From: VRUE01 sp963715625
GTDB lineage: Bacteria; Actinomycetota; Thermoleophilia; Solirubrobacterales; 70-9
Assembly (NCBI GenBank): GCA_963715625.1
Contig: OY970260.1
Span: 1,550,001 to 1,614,000 of the forward strand
Direction: 5' to 3'
Length of the DNA stretch: 64,000 nt
Below the pieces are notes generated by a model, which saw only the letters and a list, made by a program, of their open reading frames with translations, ran no database searches and was not told the origin of the DNA. Positions 27,656-35,788 of this stretch are shown here, in pieces. The number at the start of each line of letters is the position of its first letter. The stretch's first letter is position 1. The translations under genes were made by a program, and so were the position numbers.

Positions 27656-28951
27656 ATGAGCGCCATCTCTTCCATTCACGCCCGCCAGATCCTCGACTCG
27701 CGCGGCAACCCGACCGTCGAGGTCGAAGTCGCGCTCGAGTCGGGTGCGCGCGGCCTGGCCGCGGTTCCCTCCGGCGCCTCGACCGGCGAGTTCGAGGCGG
27801 TCGAGCTGCGCGACGGCGGCGAGGCCTGGGCCGGCAAGGGCGTTTCCCAGGCGGTCGCCAACGTCAACGGCGAGATTGCGGCGGCGCTGAAGGGCTTCGA
27901 CGCCGGCGACCAGGCCGGCCTCGACGCGAGGACGATCGAGCTCGACGGCACCCCGAACAAGGGCCGGCTCGGCGCCAACGCGATCCTCGGCGTCTCCCTG
28001 GCAGCCGCCAAGGCGGCGGCGATGGATGCCGGCGTGCCGCTCTTCCGCTACCTCGCTGGGCTCTACGGCGGCCCGGAGCCCTCGCTGCTCCCGGTGCCGA
28101 TGATGAACGTCCTCAACGGCGGCGCCCACGCCGACAACTCGGTCGACTTCCAGGAGTTCATGGTCGTGCCGGCCGGGGCCCCGAGCTTCTCCGAGTGCCT
28201 GCGGGTGGGCACCGAGGTCTTCCATGCGCTGAAGAAGAGCCTCGCGGCCGCCGGCCACTCGACCGCGGTCGGCGACGAGGGCGGCTTCGCGCCCAACCTG
28301 GAGTCCAACGAGGCGGCCCTGCAGGCCGTCCTGGCTGGCGTCGAGGCGGCCGGCTACGCGCCCGGCACCGACGTCTTCATCGCCCTCGACCCGGCTACCA
28401 GCGAGGTCTTCGAGGGCGGGTCCTACGTGCTCGAGCACGAGGGCCGCTCGCTCTCGCCCGGGGAGATGGCCTCCTACTGGGAGGACGCCTGCTCGCGCTA
28501 CCCGATCCTCTCGATCGAGGACGGCATGGACGAGGAGGACTGGGACGGCTGGAAGCTCCTCACCGAGAAGCTGGGGAACCGGGTTCAGCTTGTTGGCGAC
28601 GACCTCTTCGTCACCAACCCCGAGCGCCTGCGGCGGGGGATCGAGGCCGGCGTCGGCAACTCGATCCTGGTCAAGGTCAACCAGATCGGCACCCTGACCG
28701 AGACACTGGAGGCGATCCGCATCGCCCGCGACGCTGGCTACACCGCGGTGATCTCGCACCGTTCGGGCGAGACCGAGGACACGACGATCGCCGACCTTGC
28801 GGTCGCCACCGGCGCCGGCCAGATCAAGACCGGCGCCCCCTCGCGCTCGGACCGGGTCGCCAAGTACAACCGCCTGCTCCGGATCGAGGAGGAACTGGGC
28901 GGCGCGGCCGAGTTCCCGGGCCTGCAAGCGTTCCACCAGCGCTCGGCATAG
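27656..28951 (+). CDS. eno: Enolase
   Basis: Interconverts 2-phosphoglycerate and phosphoenolpyruvate in glycolysis. Complete 431-residue protein: N-terminal ARQILDSRGNPTVEVEV, GVSLAAAKAAA, the acid/base glutamates and the catalytic lysine in ILVKVNQIGTLTET, the metal ligand in SIEDGMDEEDW and the signature ISHRSGETEDTTIADLAV. ATG 27656. It is followed by a divIC/ftsB-type gene as in most actinobacteria. Confidence 0.98.
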   Translation: MSAISSIHARQILDSRGNPTVEVEVALESGARGLAAVPSGASTGEFEAVELRDGGEAWAGKGVSQAVANVNGEIAAALKGFDAGDQAGLDARTIELDGTPNKGRLGANAILGVSLAAAKAAAMDAGVPLFRYLAGLYGGPEPSLLPVPMMNVLNGGAHADNSVDFQEFMVVPAGAPSFSECLRVGTEVFHALKKSLAAAGHSTAVGDEGGFAPNLESNEAALQAVLAGVEAAGYAPGTDVFIALDPATSEVFEGGSYVLEHEGRSLSPGEMASYWEDACSRYPILSIEDGMDEEDWDGWKLLTEKLGNRVQLVGDDLFVTNPERLRRGIEAGVGNSILVKVNQIGTLTETLEAIRIARDAGYTAVISHRSGETEDTTIADLAVATGAGQIKTGAPSRSDRVAKYNRLLRIEEELGGAAEFPGLQAFHQRSA

Positions 28952-28999
28952 AGTCGCTCCGCATGAAGGAATGCGGCGCCCGACCGCGTAGGAGCGGGC

Positions 29000-29365
29000 A
29001 TGGCAGCGCGCGCCCAGGCGGCGAGACGGCCGGCAGGCTCCGGCCGGCGACGCCCCGCCGCGCGCCGCAGGCCGGCCGCCCGCCGCGGCGCCAGCCGCAT
29101 CCACTGGGATCGCGTCGGCCGCATCGCCCTCACCCTCGTGCTCGCAGCCGTCCTCTACTCCTACCTCAACCCGGTGATCGACTTCGTCAAGACCTACACG
29201 GCGACGACCGCCGCCAAAGCCGAGCTGCACGAGGTGCAGGACGAAAACACCCGCCTGCACTGGCGCGTCCAGCACGCCGACGACCCGGTCTACCTCAACG
29301 CCCGGGCACGCGCCCAGGGCATGGTCGCCCCCGAAGAGACCCCGCTCGTAGTCCACGGCCTCTGA
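29000..29365 (+). CDS. Septum formation initiator family protein (FtsB/DivIC)
   Basis: A 121-residue bitopic protein: about 37 residues of Arg/Ala/Pro-rich cytoplasmic tail, one membrane helix (IALTLVLAAVLYSYL) and an external coiled coil (AKAELHEVQDENTRLHWRVQ) ending with the family's PVYLNARARAQGMV. FtsB/DivIC proteins link division proteins FtsL and FtsQ at the septum. The long basic N-terminus is typical of actinobacterial versions next to eno. ATG 29000. Confidence 0.9.
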   Translation: MAARAQAARRPAGSGRRRPAARRRPAARRGASRIHWDRVGRIALTLVLAAVLYSYLNPVIDFVKTYTATTAAKAELHEVQDENTRLHWRVQHADDPVYLNARARAQGMVAPEETPLVVHGL

Positions 29366-29381
29366 GCCCCCGCGCAAGCCC

Positions 29382-29428
29382 TTCCGGTGCGCTTTATGCC
29401 ATCTATGGCCACATAAAGCGCACCGGAA
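29382..29428. repeat. Palindromic repeat family A, copy 6
   Basis: TTCCGGTGCGCTTTATG ... CATAAAGCGCACCGGAA between the ftsB-like and glycosyltransferase genes; ends 12 bases before the GTG start, so it occupies the place of the leader. Confidence 0.9.
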
Positions 29429-29440
29429 CCGGAGTGAGCC

Positions 29441-31909
29441 GTGGTTAGCGCCGGGACTTACGTCGTCGGGACCCTCTGCCTGGCGGCCGTGGGGCTGTCG
29501 CTGGGCTTCACGGCGTACCGGTTGCGGCAGCGCCTGCTCCCGGGGTGGGACGGGGCGCCTGCCCGGCTGGTCGAGGCCGTAGTCGGGGTCGCCCTGCTCA
29601 TCTGGCTGGGAGAGGTCCTCGGCACCTTCGGTCTCCTCTACGCCTGGTCCCTCGTCAGCTCGTCCGCTCTGCTTGCGGGGCTGGCTTGGAGGCTCCGGCC
29701 GGCGGGTCCTGTCGCCGTAGGGGACCCACCGCCCCTTCCGGTCGCTAAAGCGTCCTCAGGGGCGGTCCCCCCTACGACGCCACCCGCCGGAGAGGCGTCT
29801 TGGCTGGCTTGGGTCGTGACCGTCGGAGTCGTCGCGCTGGTATTTGCGCACTGGGGGCTGACGACCAAGGACGCGTTGGACCGGGGCATCTTCAACTTCG
29901 ACTCCCTCTGGTACCACATGCCGTTCGCGGTCGATATGGCCAAAAGCCACTCGGTAACGGGGCTCCATTACACCGAGACGGTATTCACCAACTGGCTCTA
30001 CCCGCAGAACTCCGAGCTTCTCCACGCCGAGGGCATCCTGCTGACGCAGCGAGACATGCTGTCGCTGTTCATCAACTTCGGCTTCTTGGCAATCAGCTTC
30101 CTGGCCGCATGGTGTATCGGCCGGCCCTACGGGCGAGGCCACCTGACCGTCGTCGCGGCTGCCGTAGTCCTCGAGTGTCACACCCTCGTAGTCCGAGAGC
30201 CGGGAGCCGCCAAGAACGACCTCGTCGCTGCCGCTCTCTTGCTCGCCGCAGCCGCGATTTTGATCACTGCCTGGACACGCGTCTCCCGCGGGTGGCGTGG
30301 GGGGAGGGGGGTCGAGGACGGACCGTGGACCGCCCGCAGTGCCCCCCTTCCCCCGCGACAGGACCCGCGGGCCATTGCGTCCCCAGCCGCGACAGGACCC
30401 GCCGGCCGGCTCGCATGGACCTGGGCGGTGGCGGCAGCCGGTCTAGCCACAGGCCTCGCCGTCGGAACAAAGTCCACCGCGGTCGCGATGGCCTTCGGCC
30501 TGACCGTCGCCGTGATCGCCCTTGCACCGGCGGGGAAGCGCTGGGCCGTGGCCGGCTGGTGGTTGATTCCCGCTTTCCTCGGCGGCGGCTACTGGTACCT
30601 GCGCAACCTGATCGTCGCCGGCAACCCTCTGCCCCAGGCAACGAGCATCGGGCCGATATCGCTGCCGCATCCCGAGCGACTGCAGGAGGGTCGGCCGGAC
30701 TTCAACATCGTCCACTACCTGACCGACACCGATGTCTGGCGCGGCTACTTCGAGCCGGGCCTGCACCAGGCCTTCGGCGCCCTCTGGCCGCTGGTGATCG
30801 CAGCGGCGGTTGCCGGCGGGGTGCTGGCCCTCCTGCGGGGGCGCGAAAGGGTGCTGCGCTGGATGGGAGCCGTGGCCCTCTTCGGCATGCTCGCCTACCT
30901 CTTCACCCCGCTCAGTGCCGCCGGCGCCGAGGGCGCCCCGGTCGGCTTCGGCATCAACATCCGCTACGCCATCCCCGCCCTCCTCCTAGGCCTAACCCTC
31001 CTCCCCCTCGCACTACTCCCCGCCGACGGGCCTCAAAGGAGACATATAGGCGTATCTGAGGCCCGTCGGCGGGCGGTTTGGGGGTGGGGGGTGCTTGCGG
31101 GGCTGCTCTTGGTGCTGGTGGTGACGGATCGCTCGGATGCCGTTGTCCGCGACCCAGCCCGCGTCTTCGGAATAGCGCTGGCGTTCCTGCTGGTCGTCGT
31201 CCCAGCCGGACTCGTCTGGCTCAGCAACACACGCCTCGCCAAGCCCGCTCCTCCGGCGGGTGGCGTCGTAGGGGGGACCGCCCCCGAGGACGCTTTAGCG
31301 ACCGCAGGGGGCGGTGGGTCCCCTACGGCGACAGGACCCGCCGGCCAACGCCGCTTGTATCTCCTCGTCAGCGGCTTCGCAGTCCTCCTCCTGCTGATCG
31401 CCACCCTCGGCTACCCCATCCAGCGCGACTACCTCCGCGACCGCTTTGCCGCCGGCTCGGAGATCCCCGGCATGGACCTCGACTCCGCCTACCAGTGGTC
31501 ACGCGACCTCGAGAACACCCGCATCGGCCTGGCCGGCACCACCGCCGGCTTCCTCCAGTACGGCTTCTACGGCACCGACCTCTCCAACCATGTCGTCTAC
31601 CTAGGCGAAAAGGGCCCCCACGCCGCCTTCAACGCGATCCCAACCTGCGCCGCCTTCCGCACCGCCGTCAACGAAGCCGACCTCGACTACCTCCTCACCA
31701 CCCCCTTCCTCAACTTCCTCCACACCGACGCCCCAGTCCCCTCCCCAGAGACCCGCTGGCTCCGCGGAGAAAAGGCAACAATCCCCATCCAACGCAACGG
31801 CCAGGTCACCGTCTGGAAACTGAACAGCAAGCTCAACCCCGAGGCATGCGGCCCAGCCAACGCCCCGCTTCACCGAATCCCCAACACGCCCCAGGGCCAA
31901 TCTCAGTAG
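29441..31909 (+). CDS. Polytopic GT-C-type membrane glycosyltransferase-like protein with several repeat-encoded insertions
   Basis: An 822-residue protein with about 12-14 membrane helices. The first external loop has the acidic pattern FNFDSLWYHMPFAVDM and YPQNSELLHAEG, similar to lipid-linked-sugar-dependent GT-C enzymes (PMT/ArnT type), which would add sugars outside the membrane. Four stretches are written by palindromic repeats yet stay in frame: D2 (LRPAGPVAVGDPPPLPVAKA), a D-like variant around 30,288-30,372, C2 (PADGPQRRHIGVSEARRR) and inverted D3 (PPAGGVVGGTAPEDALATAG). All fall in loops between hydrophobic segments. The last codons and TAG lie in repeat B3. Start GTG 29441. Function beyond the fold class is inference. 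Confidence 0.8.
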   Translation: MVSAGTYVVGTLCLAAVGLSLGFTAYRLRQRLLPGWDGAPARLVEAVVGVALLIWLGEVLGTFGLLYAWSLVSSSALLAGLAWRLRPAGPVAVGDPPPLPVAKASSGAVPPTTPPAGEASWLAWVVTVGVVALVFAHWGLTTKDALDRGIFNFDSLWYHMPFAVDMAKSHSVTGLHYTETVFTNWLYPQNSELLHAEGILLTQRDMLSLFINFGFLAISFLAAWCIGRPYGRGHLTVVAAAVVLECHTLVVREPGAAKNDLVAAALLLAAAAILITAWTRVSRGWRGGRGVEDGPWTARSAPLPPRQDPRAIASPAATGPAGRLAWTWAVAAAGLATGLAVGTKSTAVAMAFGLTVAVIALAPAGKRWAVAGWWLIPAFLGGGYWYLRNLIVAGNPLPQATSIGPISLPHPERLQEGRPDFNIVHYLTDTDVWRGYFEPGLHQAFGALWPLVIAAAVAGGVLALLRGRERVLRWMGAVALFGMLAYLFTPLSAAGAEGAPVGFGINIRYAIPALLLGLTLLPLALLPADGPQRRHIGVSEARRRAVWGWGVLAGLLLVLVVTDRSDAVVRDPARVFGIALAFLLVVVPAGLVWLSNTRLAKPAPPAGGVVGGTAPEDALATAGGGGSPTATGPAGQRRLYLLVSGFAVLLLLIATLGYPIQRDYLRDRFAAGSEIPGMDLDSAYQWSRDLENTRIGLAGTTAGFLQYGFYGTDLSNHVVYLGEKGPHAAFNAIPTCAAFRTAVNEADLDYLLTTPFLNFLHTDAPVPSPETRWLRGEKATIPIQRNGQVTVWKLNSKLNPEACGPANAPLHRIPNTPQGQSQ
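29697..29791. repeat. Palindromic repeat family D, copy 2 (in frame inside a CDS)
   Basis: Same 95-base imperfect palindrome as D1 with only a few differences, translated as a Pro/Ala/Gly-rich loop of the membrane protein. Confidence 0.9.
30288..30372. repeat. Family D-like degenerate palindrome (in frame inside a CDS)
   Basis: CCCGCGGGTGGCGTGGGGGG ... GCGACAGGACCCGCGGG. Ends match those of inverted D3 (GGCGGGTGGCGTC and GCGACAGGACCCGCC); the centre has diverged. A second partial end, GCGACAGGACCCGCCGG, follows at about 30,389. Confidence 0.65.
31021..31072 (+). repeat. Palindromic repeat family C, copy 2 (in frame inside a CDS)
   Basis: CGCCGACGGGCCTCA ... TGAGGCCCGTCGGCG with the invariant centre AAGGAGACATATAGGCGTAT; read as about 17 residues in a cytoplasmic or external loop. 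Confidence 0.92.
31252..31344. repeat. Palindromic repeat family D, copy 3, inverted (in frame inside a CDS)
   Basis: Reverse complement of D2 with small changes, still without stop codons in the host frame. Confidence 0.9.
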
Positions 31910-32003
31910 GTCGGAACGTCTTGTACTTTTTTGCCAGCCCCGCTCTCCGCCAGGCCTCAACGGATCACCAAAAAAGTTAAGTGGAGACCTACTGAGATTG
32001 GCC
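31893..32003 (+). repeat. Structured palindromic repeat family B, copy 3
   Basis: Outer arms GGCCAATCTCAGTAGGTC/complement differ from B1 and B2 on both strands, so pairing is kept. Conserved AACGTCTTGTACTTTTT and AAAAAGTTAAGTGGA are unchanged, while the inner stem is TTTTTTG/CAAAAAA instead of TTTTTCG/CGAAAAA. It contains the glycosyltransferase stop codon. Confidence 0.92.
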
Positions 32004-32026
32004 TCCGAGCCTGCTGAGATCGACCG

Positions 32027-32587
32027 TCAGTCGTCCGAGTCGCCGGACTCGGACTCGGCAGGCTCGCCCGCACGCCGAATCACGATCTGATCGGCCTCGA
32101 TCCGCACCGTGACCTCCCGCTTGCCGGCCCAGTGCTCGGCATACACGGGATTGTCCTTGACCGCAGGGTCGAGCCAGAGGCCGTAGCCGTCGGTCTCCCC
32201 GTGGTCGAAGCTCGCCTCGATCTCTTTGCGCCGCCCGCGGCCTCCGCGGCGGCCTCGCCGGCGCCTGCGTTTCGGCCGCTCCCTGCCCGCGTCGCCACCG
32301 CGCTCCTTCTCCTCGCCGTCTTCTTCTTCGGGCTCCGGTTCAGGCTCCTCGTCCTCTTCGGGCTCCTCGGCGGCCGCGGCCTCGATCTCGGCCTCGATCT
32401 CGTCGCGCAGGTCGACCTCGCCCGAGGCGGAAAGCTCCTCGTCAGGCGTGAAGCCGTGCTGTTTGCGGAACTCGCGCAGCTCCGAGGTGCTGACTTCGAG
32501 CTGGTGGGCGATCCAGGCGTCGGTCCGGCCCTGGCGAACCCAGGCGCGGATCTGGTTTAGCTGTGGCTTCAGAGAGCGTCGTGCCAT
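32027..32587 (-). CDS. Hypothetical protein: HTH head, acidic linker, Arg/Gly-rich segment
   Basis: A 186-residue soluble protein. Residues 1-50 (LKPQLNQIRAWVRQGRTDAW...HQLEVSTSELREFRKQHG) look like a helix-turn-helix. Residues about 60-95 are nearly all Glu/Asp/Pro, about 96-120 Arg/Gly-rich (RRRRRGRRGGRGRR), and the rest is a compact beta-like domain (GLWLDPAVKDNPVYAEHWAG). The polarised charge suggests nucleic-acid binding. Similar proteins are common in Solirubrobacter-like genomes to my knowledge; function unknown. Confidence 0.75.
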   Translation of the reverse strand: MARRSLKPQLNQIRAWVRQGRTDAWIAHQLEVSTSELREFRKQHGFTPDEELSASGEVDLRDEIEAEIEAAAAEEPEEDEEPEPEPEEEDGEEKERGGDAGRERPKRRRRRGRRGGRGRRKEIEASFDHGETDGYGLWLDPAVKDNPVYAEHWAGKREVTVRIEADQIVIRRAGEPAESESGDSDD

Positions 32588-32631
32588 CGGCGCGCGAGTC
32601 TATTCAACCGGGGCGGTCGGGAGCACGGCCG

Positions 32632-32871
32632 CTACGCCATCAGGAAGGCGAGCGCCTCGAACATGGATACGACGACGACGACCACGGTCACCGTGAGGCA
32701 GACGGCGAGGACGCTGAAGCGCACCTTGCTCTCCTGCTCGCTGCGCGTGATCCGCCGCGCCCGCGAGCGGTTGGCGGCGCGCCGGCGAAGCTGCTCACGG
32801 CGGCGGCGCTCAAGTGATGTCTCCTGCTCGAAGGCCGTCTCGAACTGGGAGATGCTCTGACGCATGCGCAT
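32632..32871 (-). CDS. Small basic single-pass membrane protein
   Basis: A 79-residue protein: an Arg-rich cytoplasmic half (ERRRREQLRRRAANRSRARR) followed by one C-terminal membrane helix (VLAVCLTVTVVVVVVSMFEALAFL). No family recognised. Separate from the neighbours by short gaps on the same strand. Confidence 0.65.
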   Translation of the reverse strand: MRMRQSISQFETAFEQETSLERRRREQLRRRAANRSRARRITRSEQESKVRFSVLAVCLTVTVVVVVVSMFEALAFLMA

Positions 32872-32959
32872 GGTCGGGTGGCCCGGGGGCCGCGGGGGAC
32901 CGTAGCAAAGGCGAACGAGCGCTTGCAGGAGAAGGAAATGTGCGATCCGTCACGATGGC

Positions 32960-33475
32960 TCAGGGGGCGCAGGCGCCCCACAGCCCCCGGCCGGCCCGCG
33001 CGGCGCGCAGCTCGAGCCCTCGCAACCGCGGCGCGAAGCGGTCGTTGGGCGGGATCGTCAGCGTGCGGGCGAGCCCCCGCCGGACCAGGCTCGCGTTGAC
33101 GAACCGGCGCTCCAGGTAGACGTAGGCGAGCAGCCTGCCGTAGGCGTCGCGGCGCTCGGCGCCGAAGACCAGCCGCACCCGCCGGCCCTCGACCAGGCGG
33201 TGGTTGAAGGCCGAGGCCCGCGGCCCGAAGCACTGCACCGGCGTGTCGGGCTTGACCGTCTCCGGCGTGTCGACGCCGATGTAGCGGACGTCCTCGCTCT
33301 CGCCGCCGATCCGCACTTCGATCGTGTCCCCGTCGATGACCCGGGTGACGACGGCGTCGACTGCCCGCGGCCCCGTCTCGCCGCCGCCCTCCCACGGCCG
33401 CAGGATCAAAAGAGCCGCGACCACCAGCAGCACCAGGCTGCCGAGCTGACCGCGGCTCCAAAGACTGCGTCCCAC
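32960..33475 (-). CDS. Thermonuclease (staphylococcal nuclease-like), secreted or membrane-anchored
   Basis: A 171-residue SNase-fold protein with one N-terminal hydrophobic segment (LGSLVLLVVAALLIL). Catalytic residues are seen in VIDGDTIEVRIGG (metal-binding Asp), VRYIGVDTPET (Arg and Asp) and ERRDAYGRLLAYVYL (second Arg and Tyr). It would cut DNA and RNA outside the membrane. Complete length for the family. Confidence 0.9.
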   Translation of the reverse strand: MGRSLWSRGQLGSLVLLVVAALLILRPWEGGGETGPRAVDAVVTRVIDGDTIEVRIGGESEDVRYIGVDTPETVKPDTPVQCFGPRASAFNHRLVEGRRVRLVFGAERRDAYGRLLAYVYLERRFVNASLVRRGLARTLTIPPNDRFAPRLRGLELRAARAGRGLWGACAP

Positions 33476-33518
33476 CCCTGGTTAAGCCGCCAGGGTGGCG
33501 ATTTCTCTCCCCCAGCAC

Positions 33519-33567
33519 CAGGTGCAACGCTTTACGGCGCCCCCAGCGCCACAAAGCGTTGCACTGC
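33519..33567. repeat. Palindromic repeat family E, copy 2
   Basis: AGGTGCAACGCTTTA ... CAAAGCGTTGCACT with GGCGC/GCGCC inner pairing; shares GTGCAACG-TTT arms with E1. Located just after the aldolase stop. Confidence 0.8.
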
Positions 33568-33571
33568 CCGG

Positions 33572-34492
33572 TTACGGAATACGGCGCACGCTGCTGAGCA
33601 GCGTCTCTTTGATCTGGGCGATGATCTCCAGCGCGTCGTTCCACTCGCGCTGCCAGACGTTGCGGCCGAAGATCACGCCCGAGCCGCCCGCTTCCATGAT
33701 CTCGCGGCAGTGCGTGAGCACCGTCTCGTCGTCGACCTTCGACCCGCCGGAGAGCACGACCAGCGAGCGGCCGGCGGACTCGACGCACTGGCGGATCGCC
33801 TCCGCCTCGTCGACCTGCATCTCGTTGTAGGGAGCCGGCGCGTCCTTGTCCTTCTCCGGGTCGATCTTCGGCATGTTGAGCTTGACCACGTCGGCGCCCT
33901 GCTCCATCGCCATCCGCGCCGCGTAGTCGATCGCGTAGAAGGAGGTGGCGCCGCCCTTGGCGTCGATCGCTTCGCCGCGCGGGTAGGACCAGACGACGAG
34001 CGGCATCCCGAAGCGGTCGCAGTCCTGGCGCACCTGCCGCAGCTGGGCGAGGTCCTCGTCCTGGCGCGGCGAGCCGACGTAGAGCGTGTAGCCGACCGCA
34101 TCGGCGCCGAGCCGCACCGCGTCCTCGACGCTCGCGTTGCAGGGCGAGAGCGCCTGTGCGGAGGAGGGGATGTCGGTCTTGCCGTTGACCTTGAGGATCA
34201 GCGGCACCTGGCCGGCGTAGTCGGGGTAGTACTTGGTCGCCATCCCGATCTGGCAGGCGAGGGCCGAGTAGCCGGCCTCGGCGGCGAGCCGGAACTGGTA
34301 GTCGGGGTCCTTCGACGCCGGGTTGGGGAAGAAGTCGCGCGGCCCGTGCTCGATGCCCTGGTCGATCGGCAGCAGCATCAGCGTGCCGTTGCCCGGCCCG
34401 AACTCGAAGAGCAGGCGCCTCAGGCGCGCTCTTTTGCCGGGGGCCAGGGTGGCCAACAGCGATTTCTGCTCGGTCAGGCTCTTCAACTCCAC
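33572..34492 (-). CDS. Class I fructose-bisphosphate aldolase (DhnA/LacD-like)
   Basis: A 306-residue TIM-barrel protein of the archaeal/DhnA type class I aldolase family, which forms a Schiff base with fructose-1,6-bisphosphate. Landmarks are LPIDQGIEHGPRDFFPNP near the N-terminus, the lysine-bearing VVKLNMPKIDPEKDKD and the phosphate site SGGSKVDDETVL followed by GVIFGRNVWQRE. GTG 34492 is chosen because GAGGAGGAA stands just before it; the longer frame to 34561 lacks such a site. Confidence 0.92.
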   Translation of the reverse strand: MELKSLTEQKSLLATLAPGKRARLRRLLFEFGPGNGTLMLLPIDQGIEHGPRDFFPNPASKDPDYQFRLAAEAGYSALACQIGMATKYYPDYAGQVPLILKVNGKTDIPSSAQALSPCNASVEDAVRLGADAVGYTLYVGSPRQDEDLAQLRQVRQDCDRFGMPLVVWSYPRGEAIDAKGGATSFYAIDYAARMAMEQGADVVKLNMPKIDPEKDKDAPAPYNEMQVDEAEAIRQCVESAGRSLVVLSGGSKVDDETVLTHCREIMEAGGSGVIFGRNVWQREWNDALEIIAQIKETLLSSVRRIP

Positions 34493-34595
34493 GCTTGATT
34501 CCTCCTCGGGTCCACTCGAAATCGGGTGCAGCCCCAGTATGTCACTGCGGCCTGCCCTCAAGCGGTTTCCGGCAGGCGGTTATCCTCGGAAGACC

Positions 34596-35357
34596 ATGAG
34601 CGAGACTGAGCTCAGCGTCGTCTGCAAGAACTGCGGCTCCGAGGTCAGCCCCTACGTCACCGAGTGTCCCTATTGCGGCGCCCGCCTGCGCAAGCGCGCC
34701 CCGAAGCTGGAACGCCGCGGCGACGGGCTGGAGCCCAAGCCCCGCCGCCGCGCCCGCCCCAAGCTGCGCCGTCGCAGCCGGCCCGACGGTCCCCCGCGGC
34801 CGTTCCGCCCCTACGCGACGATCGCGGCGATCCTCGGCTCGGCCGCGCTGCTGCTCGTGCAGAAGCTGACCGGGGACCCGATCGCCAGCTTCGGCGGTCT
34901 GGTAGTCCCGCTCGAGGACCAGTGGTGGCGCTTCCTCACCGCGCCCTTCGCCTACCTGGACGTCGGCTACCTCTTCGTCGTCGCGGTCGGCCTGGCGATC
35001 TTCGCGACCGGCCTCGAGCGCAGGCTGGGCACTCCGGCGACGGCCCTGCTGCTGGTCGCCTGCGGCTCGCTGGGGATGCTCGCCGCCGCCGGCATCGCCA
35101 ACGCGCAGGGCGACCTCCAGGTGATCGCCGGCGGCAACGGCATGGCGCTCGGCGCCCTCGCCGCCTGGTTTGCGATGCGGCGCGCCGAGACCCGCGGCGC
35201 GATCGACGCCGACTACGACGCGATCGGGGTTCTGGTCGCGGCCGCGGTGCTGCTCGCCTTGCCGGTCTTCGAGTCCACCGCCGACCCCTTCGCCGGCTTC
35301 GCCGGCGGCGCCGTCGGCGGCCTTGCCGGCTTGGCCGCATCCGCCTCCCGCCACTAA
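34596..35357 (+). CDS. Zinc-ribbon, rhomboid-like membrane protein lacking the catalytic serine
   Basis: A 253-residue protein: N-terminal zinc ribbon (CKNCGSEVSPYVTECPYCG), Arg/Pro-rich linker, then six membrane helices with rhomboid organisation (DQWWRFLTAPFAYLDVGYLF, ERRLGTPATALLLV, GGNGMALGALAAWFAMRR). Active rhomboids have GxSG at the last motif; here it reads GGNG, so the serine is missing and the protein is probably a pseudoprotease. ATG 34596. Confidence 0.85.
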   Translation: MSETELSVVCKNCGSEVSPYVTECPYCGARLRKRAPKLERRGDGLEPKPRRRARPKLRRRSRPDGPPRPFRPYATIAAILGSAALLLVQKLTGDPIASFGGLVVPLEDQWWRFLTAPFAYLDVGYLFVVAVGLAIFATGLERRLGTPATALLLVACGSLGMLAAAGIANAQGDLQVIAGGNGMALGALAAWFAMRRAETRGAIDADYDAIGVLVAAAVLLALPVFESTADPFAGFAGGAVGGLAGLAASASRH

Positions 35358-35365
35358 AGCGGGGC

Positions 35366-35412
35366 TTCCGGTGCGCTTTATGCCAGCCATGGGCACATAA
35401 AGCGCACCGGAA
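35366..35412. repeat. Palindromic repeat family A, copy 7
   Basis: TTCCGGTGCGCTTTATG ... CATAAAGCGCACCGGAA immediately downstream of the rhomboid-like gene. Confidence 0.9.
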
Positions 35413-35460
35413 GGGCAGTGGCGCCCTGAGGAGGTGGGATCAACCATCTAGGCTGCAACC

Positions 35461-35787
35461 GTGCCCCCCGACGATGAGCAGCTGGACGCCGCGATCGAGC
35501 GGCTGATCGACGCCGAGCGCTTCGCCGAGGCGGAGCGCATCGTCGCCCGCGCCGCGCCGCAGCTGCAGAGGGTGCTCGCCGCGGCCCTTGCCGAGGGGGG
35601 CTGGTTCGGCGATTCGCACGAGGCCGAGTCGCTGCGCGCCGCGACGGTCCCCGACCCCGACGAGCGCGTCGCCGCGGTCCGCTCGCTGCTTGCCGAGGAG
35701 GCGAGGATGGGGATGATGGTCGGGGTCGCCGTCGGCTGGGCGCTCCGCGAGGAGCTGAACGACACCGAGACAGAAGGAGAGAGCTGA
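35461..35787 (+). CDS. Hypothetical helical protein
   Basis: A 108-residue protein, predicted mostly alpha-helical with a hydrophobic patch near the end (MGMMVGVAVGWALREEL). GTG 35461 start. One base separates it from the metallo-hydrolase gene, so both are one transcript. No family recognised. Confidence 0.7.
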   Translation: MPPDDEQLDAAIERLIDAERFAEAERIVARAAPQLQRVLAAALAEGGWFGDSHEAESLRAATVPDPDERVAAVRSLLAEEARMGMMVGVAVGWALREELNDTETEGES

Positions 35788-35788
35788 G

